Assembly: GCA_945949475.1 (NCBI GenBank)
Contig: CAMFET010000055.1
Coordinates: 1 to 6,296, forward strand
Direction of reading: 5' to 3'
DNA: 6,296 nucleotides
DNA from: an uncultured Phascolarctobacterium sp.
GTDB lineage: Bacteria > Bacillota > Negativicutes > Acidaminococcales > Acidaminococcaceae
In this document: positions 1 through 5,362 of the stretch, one piece after another
Numbering within the stretch: position 1 is the stretch's first letter
How the letters are laid out: every line of letters begins with the position of its first letter
Notes under the pieces: generated by a model
Told to the model about the DNA's origin: nothing
Seen by the model: only the letters and a program-made list of their open reading frames with translations
Database searches by the model: none
Program-made: the position numbers and the translations under genes

Positions 1-527
1 AGGACGAGTTAAAGCATGACATTCGCTTTCAAAACTCTCGGGTTGATTACCATTGGCCTACCAGCTACGAGGTTTATGTGGAAGAGCGAGAGCCTGCTTT
101 ATATGTGGCCAACTCCTATCGCAGCTATTTACAGCTGGATTATAATGGCTTTGTTATGAATGTAACCACCGGCATTCCCGATGCCAAGGCTCCTGTTTTA
201 GTAGGTGCTCAATGCGGCAATGTTTTTATAGGGGATAAGGTGGATAATCAAAATGTGGTCTATATTTTACAGTTTTTGCAGCTTTTAAGCGGCGAGGCTA
301 GGGATAGAATCGCAGAAATCGGCATTGACAATCGGCAGGAGGTCAAGCTGCGAATGCGTAATAGCTTTCCCTTCCTGCTAGGGCCGGTGCAAAAGCTACC
401 TCAAAAGGGAGCGGTTTTTATGACCGTTTTCAATGAAATAAAAAATAAAAATATCCGAGCTGAATATATTGATTTAACCTTTGCTAAACCATACATTAAG
501 CTTATTCCCAAAGAGGAGAAAAAATGA
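1..527 (+). CDS. ftsQ: Cell division protein FtsQ/DivIB, 3' part (5' end outside window)
   Basis: The frame is open from base 3 to a TGA at 525-527, giving 174 visible codons, and the start lies to the left of the window. FtsQ/DivIB is a bitopic membrane protein of the divisome that works with FtsL and FtsB to regulate septal peptidoglycan synthesis. The visible part begins near the end of the POTRA domain. It carries the family signature of a WP pair, then a V-E-E-R-E-P-A strand and, after about ten residues, L-D-Y-N-G-F (the usual 'ER.PA ... lvD..G' pattern). The C-terminal beta domain follows and ends in a lysine-rich tail, KLIPKEEKK. The transmembrane segment is not in view. The next gene starts 10 bp after the stop, as divIB is followed by ylxW/ylxX in Bacillus. 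A GTG at 78 is in frame but only internal, because the family signature begins upstream of it. Identification rests on pattern plus synteny and is quite secure. Confidence 0.88.
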   Translation, partial: DELKHDIRFQNSRVDYHWPTSYEVYVEEREPALYVANSYRSYLQLDYNGFVMNVTTGIPDAKAPVLVGAQCGNVFIGDKVDNQNVVYILQFLQLLSGEARDRIAEIGIDNRQEVKLRMRNSFPFLLGPVQKLPQKGAVFMTVFNEIKNKNIRAEYIDLTFAKPYIKLIPKEEKK

Positions 528-537
528 GGGTGGAAAA

Positions 538-1239
538 ATGAAAAAATTTTTTACTATGGATTTACAGGGCAAGGTTTTAATTGCCATGGTATTCATGGTG
601 TTAGGCTTTATGCTATCCGTACAGTATAAGGTCACGGTACAGCAAAGGACCATCAGGATGGACAGGGTTGAGGACCTGTCCGAGCGCTTAAAGGGCATGG
701 AAACAGAAAATAAGCTCTTGCTGCAGGAAATCAACGAGCTGCGTAAAAAGGGTGCTGATAATGTTGCTGACCATGCGCTGGCGCGTTTACAGCTGCTTGC
801 AGGAACCACTGAGGTGGAGGGAGCAGGCATCGAGATAGTACTGGATGACAGCAATATTCCTAAAAAAGCTAACGAAAACCCCAATCTGTACATAATCCAT
901 GACGAGGATTTGCTGCGTGTGCTCAACGAGCTGCGTGCTGCCGGCGCCGAGGCAATTTCGCTGAACGACCAGCGTATTGTTGCCATGAGCGAGGTGCGCT
1001 GCGCCGGACCTACGGTTTCGGTAAATAATGTGCGCAGTGCTCCGCCCTATGTGATTAAGGCTATTGGCGCACCCAAAACCTTAACCAGCGCCCTGCGCCT
1101 GCGTGGTGGTGTAGCAGAAACCTTTGAATTCTGGGGGATTCAGGTTAAAATTAAGTCGTCCGAAAAGGTGCGCATTCCCGCCCTTAAAGAACCTCGTAAT
1201 TATAAATATGCTAAAAACGTGGAGGGACAACAGCAATGA
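538..1239 (+). CDS. DUF881 family membrane-anchored coiled-coil protein (YlxW/YlxX-like)
   Basis: A 233-residue protein of the DUF881 family, whose molecular role is not established. Family members sit between divIB and sbp in Firmicutes dcw clusters, as here. A short basic N-terminus is followed by one transmembrane helix at about residues 11-29. A predicted coiled coil at about 33-72 is rich in E, L, R and K. The DUF881 domain covers about 80-208 and shows G-A-G-I-E-I, H-D-E-D-L-L, N-E-L-R-A-A-G-A-E-A-I-S-L-N, Q-R-I and V-N-N blocks. The C-terminal tail is polar and the bulk is expected outside the membrane. I chose ATG 538 because the protein then begins with the expected anchor, MKKFFTMDLQ, and an AGGG-type ribosome site lies at 527-530. 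A longer frame from TTG 481 would overlap ftsQ by 47 bp and adds no recognisable sequence. Bacillus has two tandem DUF881 genes here; only one is present. Its stop overlaps the sbp start (ATGA), suggesting translational coupling. Confidence 0.88.
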   Translation: MKKFFTMDLQGKVLIAMVFMVLGFMLSVQYKVTVQQRTIRMDRVEDLSERLKGMETENKLLLQEINELRKKGADNVADHALARLQLLAGTTEVEGAGIEIVLDDSNIPKKANENPNLYIIHDEDLLRVLNELRAAGAEAISLNDQRIVAMSEVRCAGPTVSVNNVRSAPPYVIKAIGAPKTLTSALRLRGGVAETFEFWGIQVKIKSSEKVRIPALKEPRNYKYAKNVEGQQQ

Positions 1240-1568
1240 TACTCGCAGCTATGATTGGTCTCGTAATCGGCATTATAGCCGGCATTTATTGTCCCTTTAG
1301 CATTCCACCAGAATATGCTCGTTTATTGGCTGTAGCTGTTATGGCGGGTCTGGATGCAGTATTAGGTGGTATACGCGCTTCTATGGCAAGCAATTATGAT
1401 ACCGATGTTTTTATTTCCGGCTTCTTTATTAATGGCTTATTAGGAGCTTTTCTTTGCTATGCGGGCAATATGATCGGCATAGATTTATATATGGTGGCCA
1501 TTTTAATTTTTGGTATGCGTATCTTCCAAAATATTGGTGTTATTCGCCGCTTGTATATGGGAAAATAA
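1236..1568 (+). CDS. sbp: Small basic protein Sbp (DUF1290), membrane protein
   Basis: A 110-residue, very hydrophobic protein of the DUF1290/small basic protein family, found in dcw clusters of Firmicutes and some other phyla; its function is unknown. Hydrophobic segments lie at about residues 2-19, 29-47, 59-79 and 83-99, suggesting three or four membrane passes and a short basic C-terminus (RRLYMGK). Family hallmarks are visible: GLDAVLGGIRA at 38-48, FISGFFINGLLGAFL at 59-73, and RIFQNIGVIRR at 95-105. The length is close to the usual 110-120 residues. It starts inside the stop codon of the DUF881 gene (ATGA) with GGAGGG at 1221-1226 as a good ribosome site, so the two are almost certainly co-translated. 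In Bacillus the next gene would be ftsA; here a 100-bp gap leads straight to ftsZ. Confidence 0.92.
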   Translation: MILAAMIGLVIGIIAGIYCPFSIPPEYARLLAVAVMAGLDAVLGGIRASMASNYDTDVFISGFFINGLLGAFLCYAGNMIGIDLYMVAILIFGMRIFQNIGVIRRLYMGK

Positions 1569-1668
1569 TTTTCTAAGCTTAGCAGGAAAAATGGCTATTG
1601 ATGTGGAAGAATACTAAATCTAGATATTTATCAATAATGATACCCAATATTTAAGGGGGACGTAGAAT
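1569..1668 (+). other. Intergenic gap between sbp and ftsZ, at the usual site of ftsA
   Basis: This 100-bp stretch holds no ftsA and no recognisable terminator. It contains a possible mini-ORF of eight sense codons (ATG 1591 to TAA 1615-1617, MAIDVEEY) with AGG at 1583-1585 just upstream. An AT-rich tract follows, and then the ftsZ ribosome site AAGGGGG at 1653-1659. A TTGATG at 1598-1603 could be a -35 element, but the matching -10 position (TAGATA, 1621-1626) is poor, so I do not call a promoter. An mRNA running through from ftsQ is the simplest reading. Confidence 0.6.
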
Positions 1669-2745
1669 ATGTTTGATGATGTGGAAACTACCTTTGAAAA
1701 CCTGGCCAATATTAAGGTTATTGGTGTAGGTGGCGGCGGCAACAATGCTGTCAACAGAATGATTACGGCCGGAGTTCGTGGCGTGGAATTTATTGCTGTG
1801 AACTGCGATGCCCAAGCCTTGCTTTTGTCCAAGGCTGAAAACAAAATCCAAATTGGTGAAAAGCTGACTAAGGGCTTGGGCGCAGGTGCCAATCCGGAAA
1901 TTGGTGAAAAGGCCTGCGAGGAATCCCGTGACCAAATCGTGGAAGCATTAAAGGGTGCGGACATGGTTTTTGTTACTGCTGGTATGGGCGGTGGCACTGG
2001 TACTGGTGCTGCTCATGTAGTGGCAGAATGTGCTAAAGAGGTTGGCGCTCTTACAGTGGGCGTTGTAACTAAGCCTTTTATGTTTGAAGGTCGCCGTCGC
2101 ATGAACCAAGCCGAAAACGGTATCGTGAAGCTTAAGGAAAAGGTGGATACTCTTATTACCATTCCTAACGACCGTTTGCTGCAGGTTATTGACCGTCGTA
2201 CCTCTATGCTGGATGCCTTCCGCATTGCCGACGATGTTCTGCGTCAAGGTGTGCAGGGTATTTCCGATTTGATTGGTGTGCCGGGCTTAATTAATGCGGA
2301 CTTTGCCGATGTAAAGACTATTATGTCTAACGCAGGCAGTGCGCTGATGGGTATTGGTACTGCTAAGGGCGAGGGTGGTGCTAAGGCTGCCGCCGAAGCC
2401 GCCATTAAGAGTCCTTTGCTGGAGGCTTCTGTGGATGGTGCTATGGGTGTGCTGTTCAATATCACTGGCGGTAAGGAGCTGAGCCTGTTCGATGTTACCG
2501 AGGCTTCCCAAATCATTACCGAGGCCGTGGACCCGAACGCCAATATCATCTTTGGTGCAGTTATTGACGAGGCTTTGGAGGACGAAATTCGTGTAACCGT
2601 TATTGCAACCGGTTTTGAAAAAAAGAATCCTACCCTGAAGAATGCAACCATGATTAAGAGCCCTGAGGCTGAAAAGAGACCTGCTTCCAACGTGATTAAT
2701 AGCTTTAACGGCGGCAACGAGATTCCGCCCTGGCTGCGTAGATAA
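1669..2745 (+). CDS. ftsZ: Cell division GTPase FtsZ
   Basis: FtsZ is the bacterial tubulin homologue that polymerises with GTP into the Z-ring and recruits the divisome at midcell. The protein has 358 residues, typical for the family. The N-terminal nucleotide-binding fold starts at about residue 14 with IKVIGVGGGGNNAVNRM (T1 loop). The tubulin signature GGGTGTG lies at 107-113 within TAGMGGGTGTGAAHVVAE. The T7 synergy loop is NADFAD at 209-214; its aspartates complete the GTPase site of the neighbouring subunit. The C-terminal subdomain extends to about 318, a short linker of roughly 30 residues follows, and the conserved C-terminal peptide is EIPPWLRR at 351-358, the docking site for partners such as FtsA, SepF or ZapD-like proteins. 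All key residues appear intact. ATG 1669 has AAGGGGG nine bases upstream. No ftsA precedes it, so another membrane tether (SepF is the usual candidate in Firmicutes) or an ftsA elsewhere is expected. nrdR follows after 19 bp. Confidence 0.98.
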   Translation: MFDDVETTFENLANIKVIGVGGGGNNAVNRMITAGVRGVEFIAVNCDAQALLLSKAENKIQIGEKLTKGLGAGANPEIGEKACEESRDQIVEALKGADMVFVTAGMGGGTGTGAAHVVAECAKEVGALTVGVVTKPFMFEGRRRMNQAENGIVKLKEKVDTLITIPNDRLLQVIDRRTSMLDAFRIADDVLRQGVQGISDLIGVPGLINADFADVKTIMSNAGSALMGIGTAKGEGGAKAAAEAAIKSPLLEASVDGAMGVLFNITGGKELSLFDVTEASQIITEAVDPNANIIFGAVIDEALEDEIRVTVIATGFEKKNPTLKNATMIKSPEAEKRPASNVINSFNGGNEIPPWLRR

Positions 2746-2764
2746 TTTTTAGGAGGAAGACAGC

Positions 2765-3235
2765 ATGAAGTGTCCATTTTGCTCATACAGAGACAGTCGT
2801 GTCATAGATAGTCGTGCCGTGGAGGATGGCACCTCCATTCGTAGGCGTCGAGAATGCCCTGATTGTGGCCGTCGTTTTACGACCTACGAAAAGTATGAGG
2901 AAACCCCCTTGGTTGTTAGCAAAAAGGATGGACGCCGAGAGCTGTTTGACGCTAAAAAGCTGTTAGGAGGCCTGTTAAAGGCCTTTGAAAAGCGTCCCGT
3001 GCCCTATGAAAGGGTGCAGGAAATCGCTGATAGTGTGGAGCGTGAGCTGCGCATGAACGGCGAAAGCGAGGTAGAAAGCACTCGCATTGGTGAGCTGGTG
3101 ATGCAGCATTTGGAGGAAACTGACCAAATCGCTTATGTACGCTTTGCTTCTGTATATCGTCAATTTGCTGATGTGAAAAATTTCATGCAGGAATTAGAGC
3201 GTATTATGCACAAGGGCGACCAGGAAAATAAGTAA
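2765..3235 (+). CDS. nrdR: Transcriptional repressor NrdR of ribonucleotide reductase genes
   Basis: NrdR is a nucleotide-sensing repressor that binds paired NrdR boxes before ribonucleotide reductase operons and so controls dNTP supply. The 156-residue protein has the usual family length. The N-terminal zinc ribbon begins MKCPFC and its four cysteines are C3, C6, C31 and C34 (CPFC ... CPDC). The basic stretch RRRRECPDCGRRFTTYE at 26-42 is the DNA-binding part. The ATP-cone domain spans about 48-138, with VSKKDGRRELFD and a tail of AYVRFASVYRQFADVKNFMQEL, both characteristic. ATG 2765 has a near-ideal AGGAGG at 2751-2756. The 19-bp gap to ftsZ without terminator or promoter suggests co-transcription. 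In spore formers spoIIGA, sigE and sigG often lie between ftsZ and this region; they are absent. A strong hairpin follows directly after the stop codon. Confidence 0.97.
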   Translation: MKCPFCSYRDSRVIDSRAVEDGTSIRRRRECPDCGRRFTTYEKYEETPLVVSKKDGRRELFDAKKLLGGLLKAFEKRPVPYERVQEIADSVERELRMNGESEVESTRIGELVMQHLEETDQIAYVRFASVYRQFADVKNFMQELERIMHKGDQENK

Positions 3236-3241
3236 AAAATT

Positions 3242-3273
3242 AAGGAGATAGGCGCAAACCTATCTCCTTTTTG
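3242..3273. terminator. Rho-independent terminator after nrdR, probably bidirectional
   Basis: A perfect 11-bp stem is formed by AAGGAGATAGG (3242-3252) and CCTATCTCCTT (3259-3269) around a six-base loop CGCAAA. On the + strand the stem runs into five T residues (3268-3272), ending the ftsQ-nrdR string seven bases after the nrdR stop codon. On the - strand the same stem is followed by AA and then six T residues, the complement of A3234-3239. It could therefore also stop transcripts of the convergent DUF4127 gene, whose stop lies about 76 bp away. No better terminator is visible at 3274-3348, and that stretch holds no gene. Confidence 0.9.
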
Positions 3274-3348
3274 TGTTTAATATATACTGAATAAGTGTTA
3301 CCTACAGCATTACGCGATAGTAGAAGTATTACTGTGAGCTATAAGCAT

Positions 3349-4923
3349 TTACTTTTTTAAGCTTACATCCACTTCAAATAAGCGGCTCCAAGGAAAGCTT
3401 AGCGTAAATTGAGTGTTTTTTGTAATCGCATACTGCTTAGCCATCCGCTGGCATTGCTTGGTGACATATTCTAGCACTGGTTTTTCGGCCTGCAGTAGCT
3501 CGTACTTCATGGCTTCACGGTCGTGCTTTTCGAGCTCATCACTGATTTTGCGGCGCGCATTGCTTTGATAATACCAATCGTCAATAAGGCGTAGCTGCAG
3601 TAGGCGTTGGCGCTCCTTAGGCTGCATATAGGGCGCTAAGAGCCCCTGGGCAATGGCATAGCCCACAGCGTTGTCGGCGGTGTTCCAGCCGTTGTAGGCT
3701 GCCAGCTGGCCGAGGTCCGTGCTGCGCGCTAAAAAGTGCATAAAGCCATTATCGCTACCATTAGAATAGCTGATATCTGCTAAAGAAACAGGAGTGCGGC
3801 CCTGTAGCAGCTGGCTGAGCTGGGCAATAAATTTTTTATTGGCAGCCGAAGCGTAAAATTGGTTTTCATCGGCAGTGGAATCCTTGACAATACCGTCCGG
3901 TGGGGTGTTCAGCGCCAAAACCAAGTCCGCAGCTGTAGATTTAGCGGCAACTTTGGCACCGGCTGCAATTATTTGCTGAGGTACGGAATCCTGCAGGCGG
4001 GCATCGCTAAACTGGGGCAGGGTGCCAGCGCCCACGCCAGGGCTATAGAGAGGATAAATGCTGGGCGCAAGGCCTTGCGCTTCGTTGTAGGCACGCACTA
4101 AAAGCAGCAGTCCAAGCTGGTCCACGCCATCTAAAATCTGTAGGGTTGTGGCAGGAACCTCAAAGGTGGTGAGGCTTAGCTGCCTTGCTTCCATATGGGT
4201 AGCCGATAAAGTGGCATTGTCGTCCTTGCCAATGGCGAGGTAGTGAAATTTACCCTGGCGAGCAATACGCGTCAGCTCCACATTGATGGCTTGGTTTAGC
4301 TTGCGCCTTGTAAGCCAATCCTCACGATACTCCGCAGGCAGCTCCTTTTCAATTGCTTGCAGCCTTAGCTTGTCCGCAGCAGTTAGCTTGCCTAAATCAG
4401 CCTTGTCTAAAAGCTCGCTATAAGCAAAAATCGTGGGGCCCCAGGTGCTATAATAATATGGCTCCACGCGTCCCTGACTAGCTCGTGGGGTGCGCATAAT
4501 GGTGGAGAAGGCATAAATCCTGATGGGCAGCACCGTGCTCAAATTACGCAAAACCTGCAATCTTTTATTAAGCTGCTGACGGCTGATATGATGGGTGCGA
4601 CTAGCTACTAATCCACCATAAAGCAGGCTATCGGTGCTGATAACGGCGGCATCAGCTTTCGGGGCCTTGGTTTGTAGCCATTCGGTAATTTTTTCGGGAT
4701 TGCCCTCATGCTCATGGGAGGCAATATATTTTTCTGGCGGAAGGATAATTTTACAGCCCACAGCCTCCATGGTTTGGCGTACATAGTTTTGGCACACGGG
4801 CCGATTATCCAGCGGAATATAAATAAAGGTCAGTTGCTTGGCTGCCGCAGTGCTAGCAGTAAGCAGGCTGGCTACACAGACTGTAATAGCAAATAGGCTT
4901 TGCCAATATTTATTTTTAAACAA
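3349..4923 (-). CDS. Exported DUF4127 family protein of unknown function
   Basis: The protein resembles the DUF4127 family, which has no established function. Using a TTG start at 4923 it has 524 residues. The N-terminus is then a textbook signal peptide: MFKNKYW, a hydrophobic core at about 9-22, and a likely AAA cleavage site at 26-28 before KQLTF, so the mature protein should act outside the cytoplasm. Conserved-looking blocks are IPLDNRP at 36-42, ISTDSLLYGGLVASR at 95-109, TIMRTPRAS at 141-149, GKDDNATLS at 232-240 and YNGWNTADNAVGYAIAQG at 410-427. The many D, N and H residues would suit a metal- or sugar-linked enzyme, but that is a guess. An ATG at 5010 opens a longer frame, but it would bury the signal peptide and place the promoter inside the gene. 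The gene is transcribed alone, opposite to both neighbours, and shows no frameshift. Confidence 0.85.
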   Translation of the reverse strand: MFKNKYWQSLFAITVCVASLLTASTAAAKQLTFIYIPLDNRPVCQNYVRQTMEAVGCKIILPPEKYIASHEHEGNPEKITEWLQTKAPKADAAVISTDSLLYGGLVASRTHHISRQQLNKRLQVLRNLSTVLPIRIYAFSTIMRTPRASQGRVEPYYYSTWGPTIFAYSELLDKADLGKLTAADKLRLQAIEKELPAEYREDWLTRRKLNQAINVELTRIARQGKFHYLAIGKDDNATLSATHMEARQLSLTTFEVPATTLQILDGVDQLGLLLLVRAYNEAQGLAPSIYPLYSPGVGAGTLPQFSDARLQDSVPQQIIAAGAKVAAKSTAADLVLALNTPPDGIVKDSTADENQFYASAANKKFIAQLSQLLQGRTPVSLADISYSNGSDNGFMHFLARSTDLGQLAAYNGWNTADNAVGYAIAQGLLAPYMQPKERQRLLQLRLIDDWYYQSNARRKISDELEKHDREAMKYELLQAEKPVLEYVTKQCQRMAKQYAITKNTQFTLSFPWSRLFEVDVSLKK

Positions 4924-4929
4924 TATGCT

Positions 4930-4940
4930 CCAGCCCCTTT
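4930..4940 (-). promoter_or_regulatory. Ribosome binding site supporting the TTG start of the DUF4127 gene
   Basis: On the - strand AAAGGGG lies about ten bases before TTG 4923-4921, and a second GGAG lies four bases before it. No ATG or GTG is available at a suitable distance. This site decides the start, because initiation here yields a clean signal peptide, whereas the upstream ATG at 5010 does not. Confidence 0.7.
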
Positions 4941-4966
4941 CGATGAAGTAATATAAAACTCTTTCT

Positions 4967-4995
4967 ATTATACAATAGTACCAGCTTTTTTTCCA
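4967..4995 (-). promoter_or_regulatory. Promoter for the DUF4127 gene
   Basis: On the - strand a perfect -10 hexamer TATAAT (4972-4967) sits 17 bp from a weaker -35, TGGAAA (4995-4990, four of six matches to TTGACA). Transcription would begin near 4960, giving a leader of about 37 bases before the TTG start. No operator is recognisable. The promoter is inferred from sequence only. Confidence 0.65.
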
Positions 4996-5003
4996 GTGAA
5001 ACC

Positions 5004-5031
5004 TTGACAACTTTTTTTAGTGTGCTATAAT
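5004..5031 (+). promoter_or_regulatory. Promoter of the thrS T-box transcription unit
   Basis: A perfect -35 TTGACA (5004-5009) is separated by 16 bp from a perfect -10 TATAAT (5026-5031). The TG at 5023-5024 one base before the -10 makes it an extended -10 promoter. Transcription should start near 5038, just before the T-box leader. Such a strong constitutive promoter fits a gene controlled mainly by attenuation. It lies back to back with the leftward promoter, the two -35 elements being eight bases apart. Confidence 0.88.
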
Positions 5032-5243
5032 TACAACATAAGTTGATACACAACAGTAATGCGAAGGACCTGCTTGCGGGCTATCCCCACAGAAAATACC
5101 GCCTTGGCTGAGAGCGGTAGGGTAATACGTAAAGCGCACCGCCTTCAAACTGACTGCGGAACGCATAGCAATATGCAAGTATGCCAGTCCGTATTATCGG
5201 CGTTAACGATACCGAGTGGGCGTATGTCACTACATGCGTCAAT

Positions 5244-5273
5244 GAGGGTGGAACCGCGGATAACTCCGTCCCT
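5244..5273 (+). promoter_or_regulatory. Antiterminator of the thrS T-box
   Basis: A5245-G5248 (AGGG) pairs with C5270-T5273 (CCCT). The seven-base bulge TGGAACC (5249-5255) follows, and then helix GCGGA 5256-5260 with TCCGT 5265-5269 closes on loop TAAC. This is the canonical antiterminator shape. Bases 5263-5273 are also used by the terminator, so the two folds exclude each other. Base A5252 of the UGGN bulge predicts U at the discriminator position of the cognate tRNA-Thr. Confidence 0.85.
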
Positions 5274-5301
5274 TTGGTGTGGGATTGGGGTTTATTTTTT
5301 T
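5262..5301 (+). terminator. T-box-controlled intrinsic terminator before thrS
   Basis: The 5' arm at 5262-5272 (AACTCCGTCCC) pairs with the 3' arm at 5281-5292 (GGGATTGGGGTT) through eleven pairs, including two G-U pairs, with one bulged base. The loop is TTTGGTGT (5273-5280). The T-rich run TTTATTTTTTT at 5291-5301 follows. Charged tRNA-Thr should leave this hairpin to form and stop transcription about 60 bases before thrS. Confidence 0.88.
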
Positions 5302-5362
5302 GCCCCGAGCTTGTAAAAGAAGCCCACACCCTGTTCAGATATATATACAGGAGGAAAAGAAA

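Larger units (their letters stand above)
5038..5301 (+). promoter_or_regulatory. T-box riboswitch leader of thrS (tRNA-Thr sensing)
   Basis: The 18-base T-box sequence AATGAGGGTGGAACCGCG is at 5241-5258, followed by a terminator and thrS, which makes this a T-box leader sensing uncharged tRNA-Thr. By hand-folding, Stem I spans 5063-5146. Its base helix is GAAGG 5063-5067 with CCTTC 5142-5146. An internal loop carries ACC at 5138-5140 on its 3' side, a candidate threonine specifier codon. Above it is helix GCTTGCG 5072-5078 with CGTAAAGC 5128-5135 (A5131 bulged), and a distal hairpin TACCGC/GCGGTA lies at 5097-5119. A second domain is closed by GACTG 5152-5156 with CAGTC 5185-5189 and encloses a GCAA-tetraloop hairpin at 5163-5176. 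Further hairpins lie at 5190-5214 and 5219-5240 (nine pairs, Stem III position). The UGGA bulge at 5249-5252 should pair with the tRNA acceptor end. The T-box call is firm; Stem I details and the specifier are inference. Confidence 0.93.

Noticed and set aside
474..986. Long leftward open frame opposite ftsQ and the DUF881 gene
   Set aside because: It is antisense to two confidently identified genes, is rich in serine as expected for a shadow frame, and matches no known family.
1598..1626. Possible ftsZ promoter (TTGATG ... TAGATA)
   Set aside because: The -10 candidate matches only three of six consensus positions, and nothing else supports a start here.
2244..2786. Leftward open frame opposite the 3' half of ftsZ
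   Set aside because: Antisense to a conserved FtsZ C-terminal domain; serine/alanine/proline-rich composition is that of a mirror frame.
3274..3300. AT-rich TTAATATATACTG resembling an NrdR box
   Set aside because: Only the central ATATAT core fits; the flanking ACAC/GTGT halves are missing, there is no second box at a helical phase, and it lies downstream of nrdR between convergent genes.
5042..5054. Small hairpin GTTG/CAAC at the start of the thrS leader
   Set aside because: Only four pairs around a five-base loop; too weak to call as a functional element.
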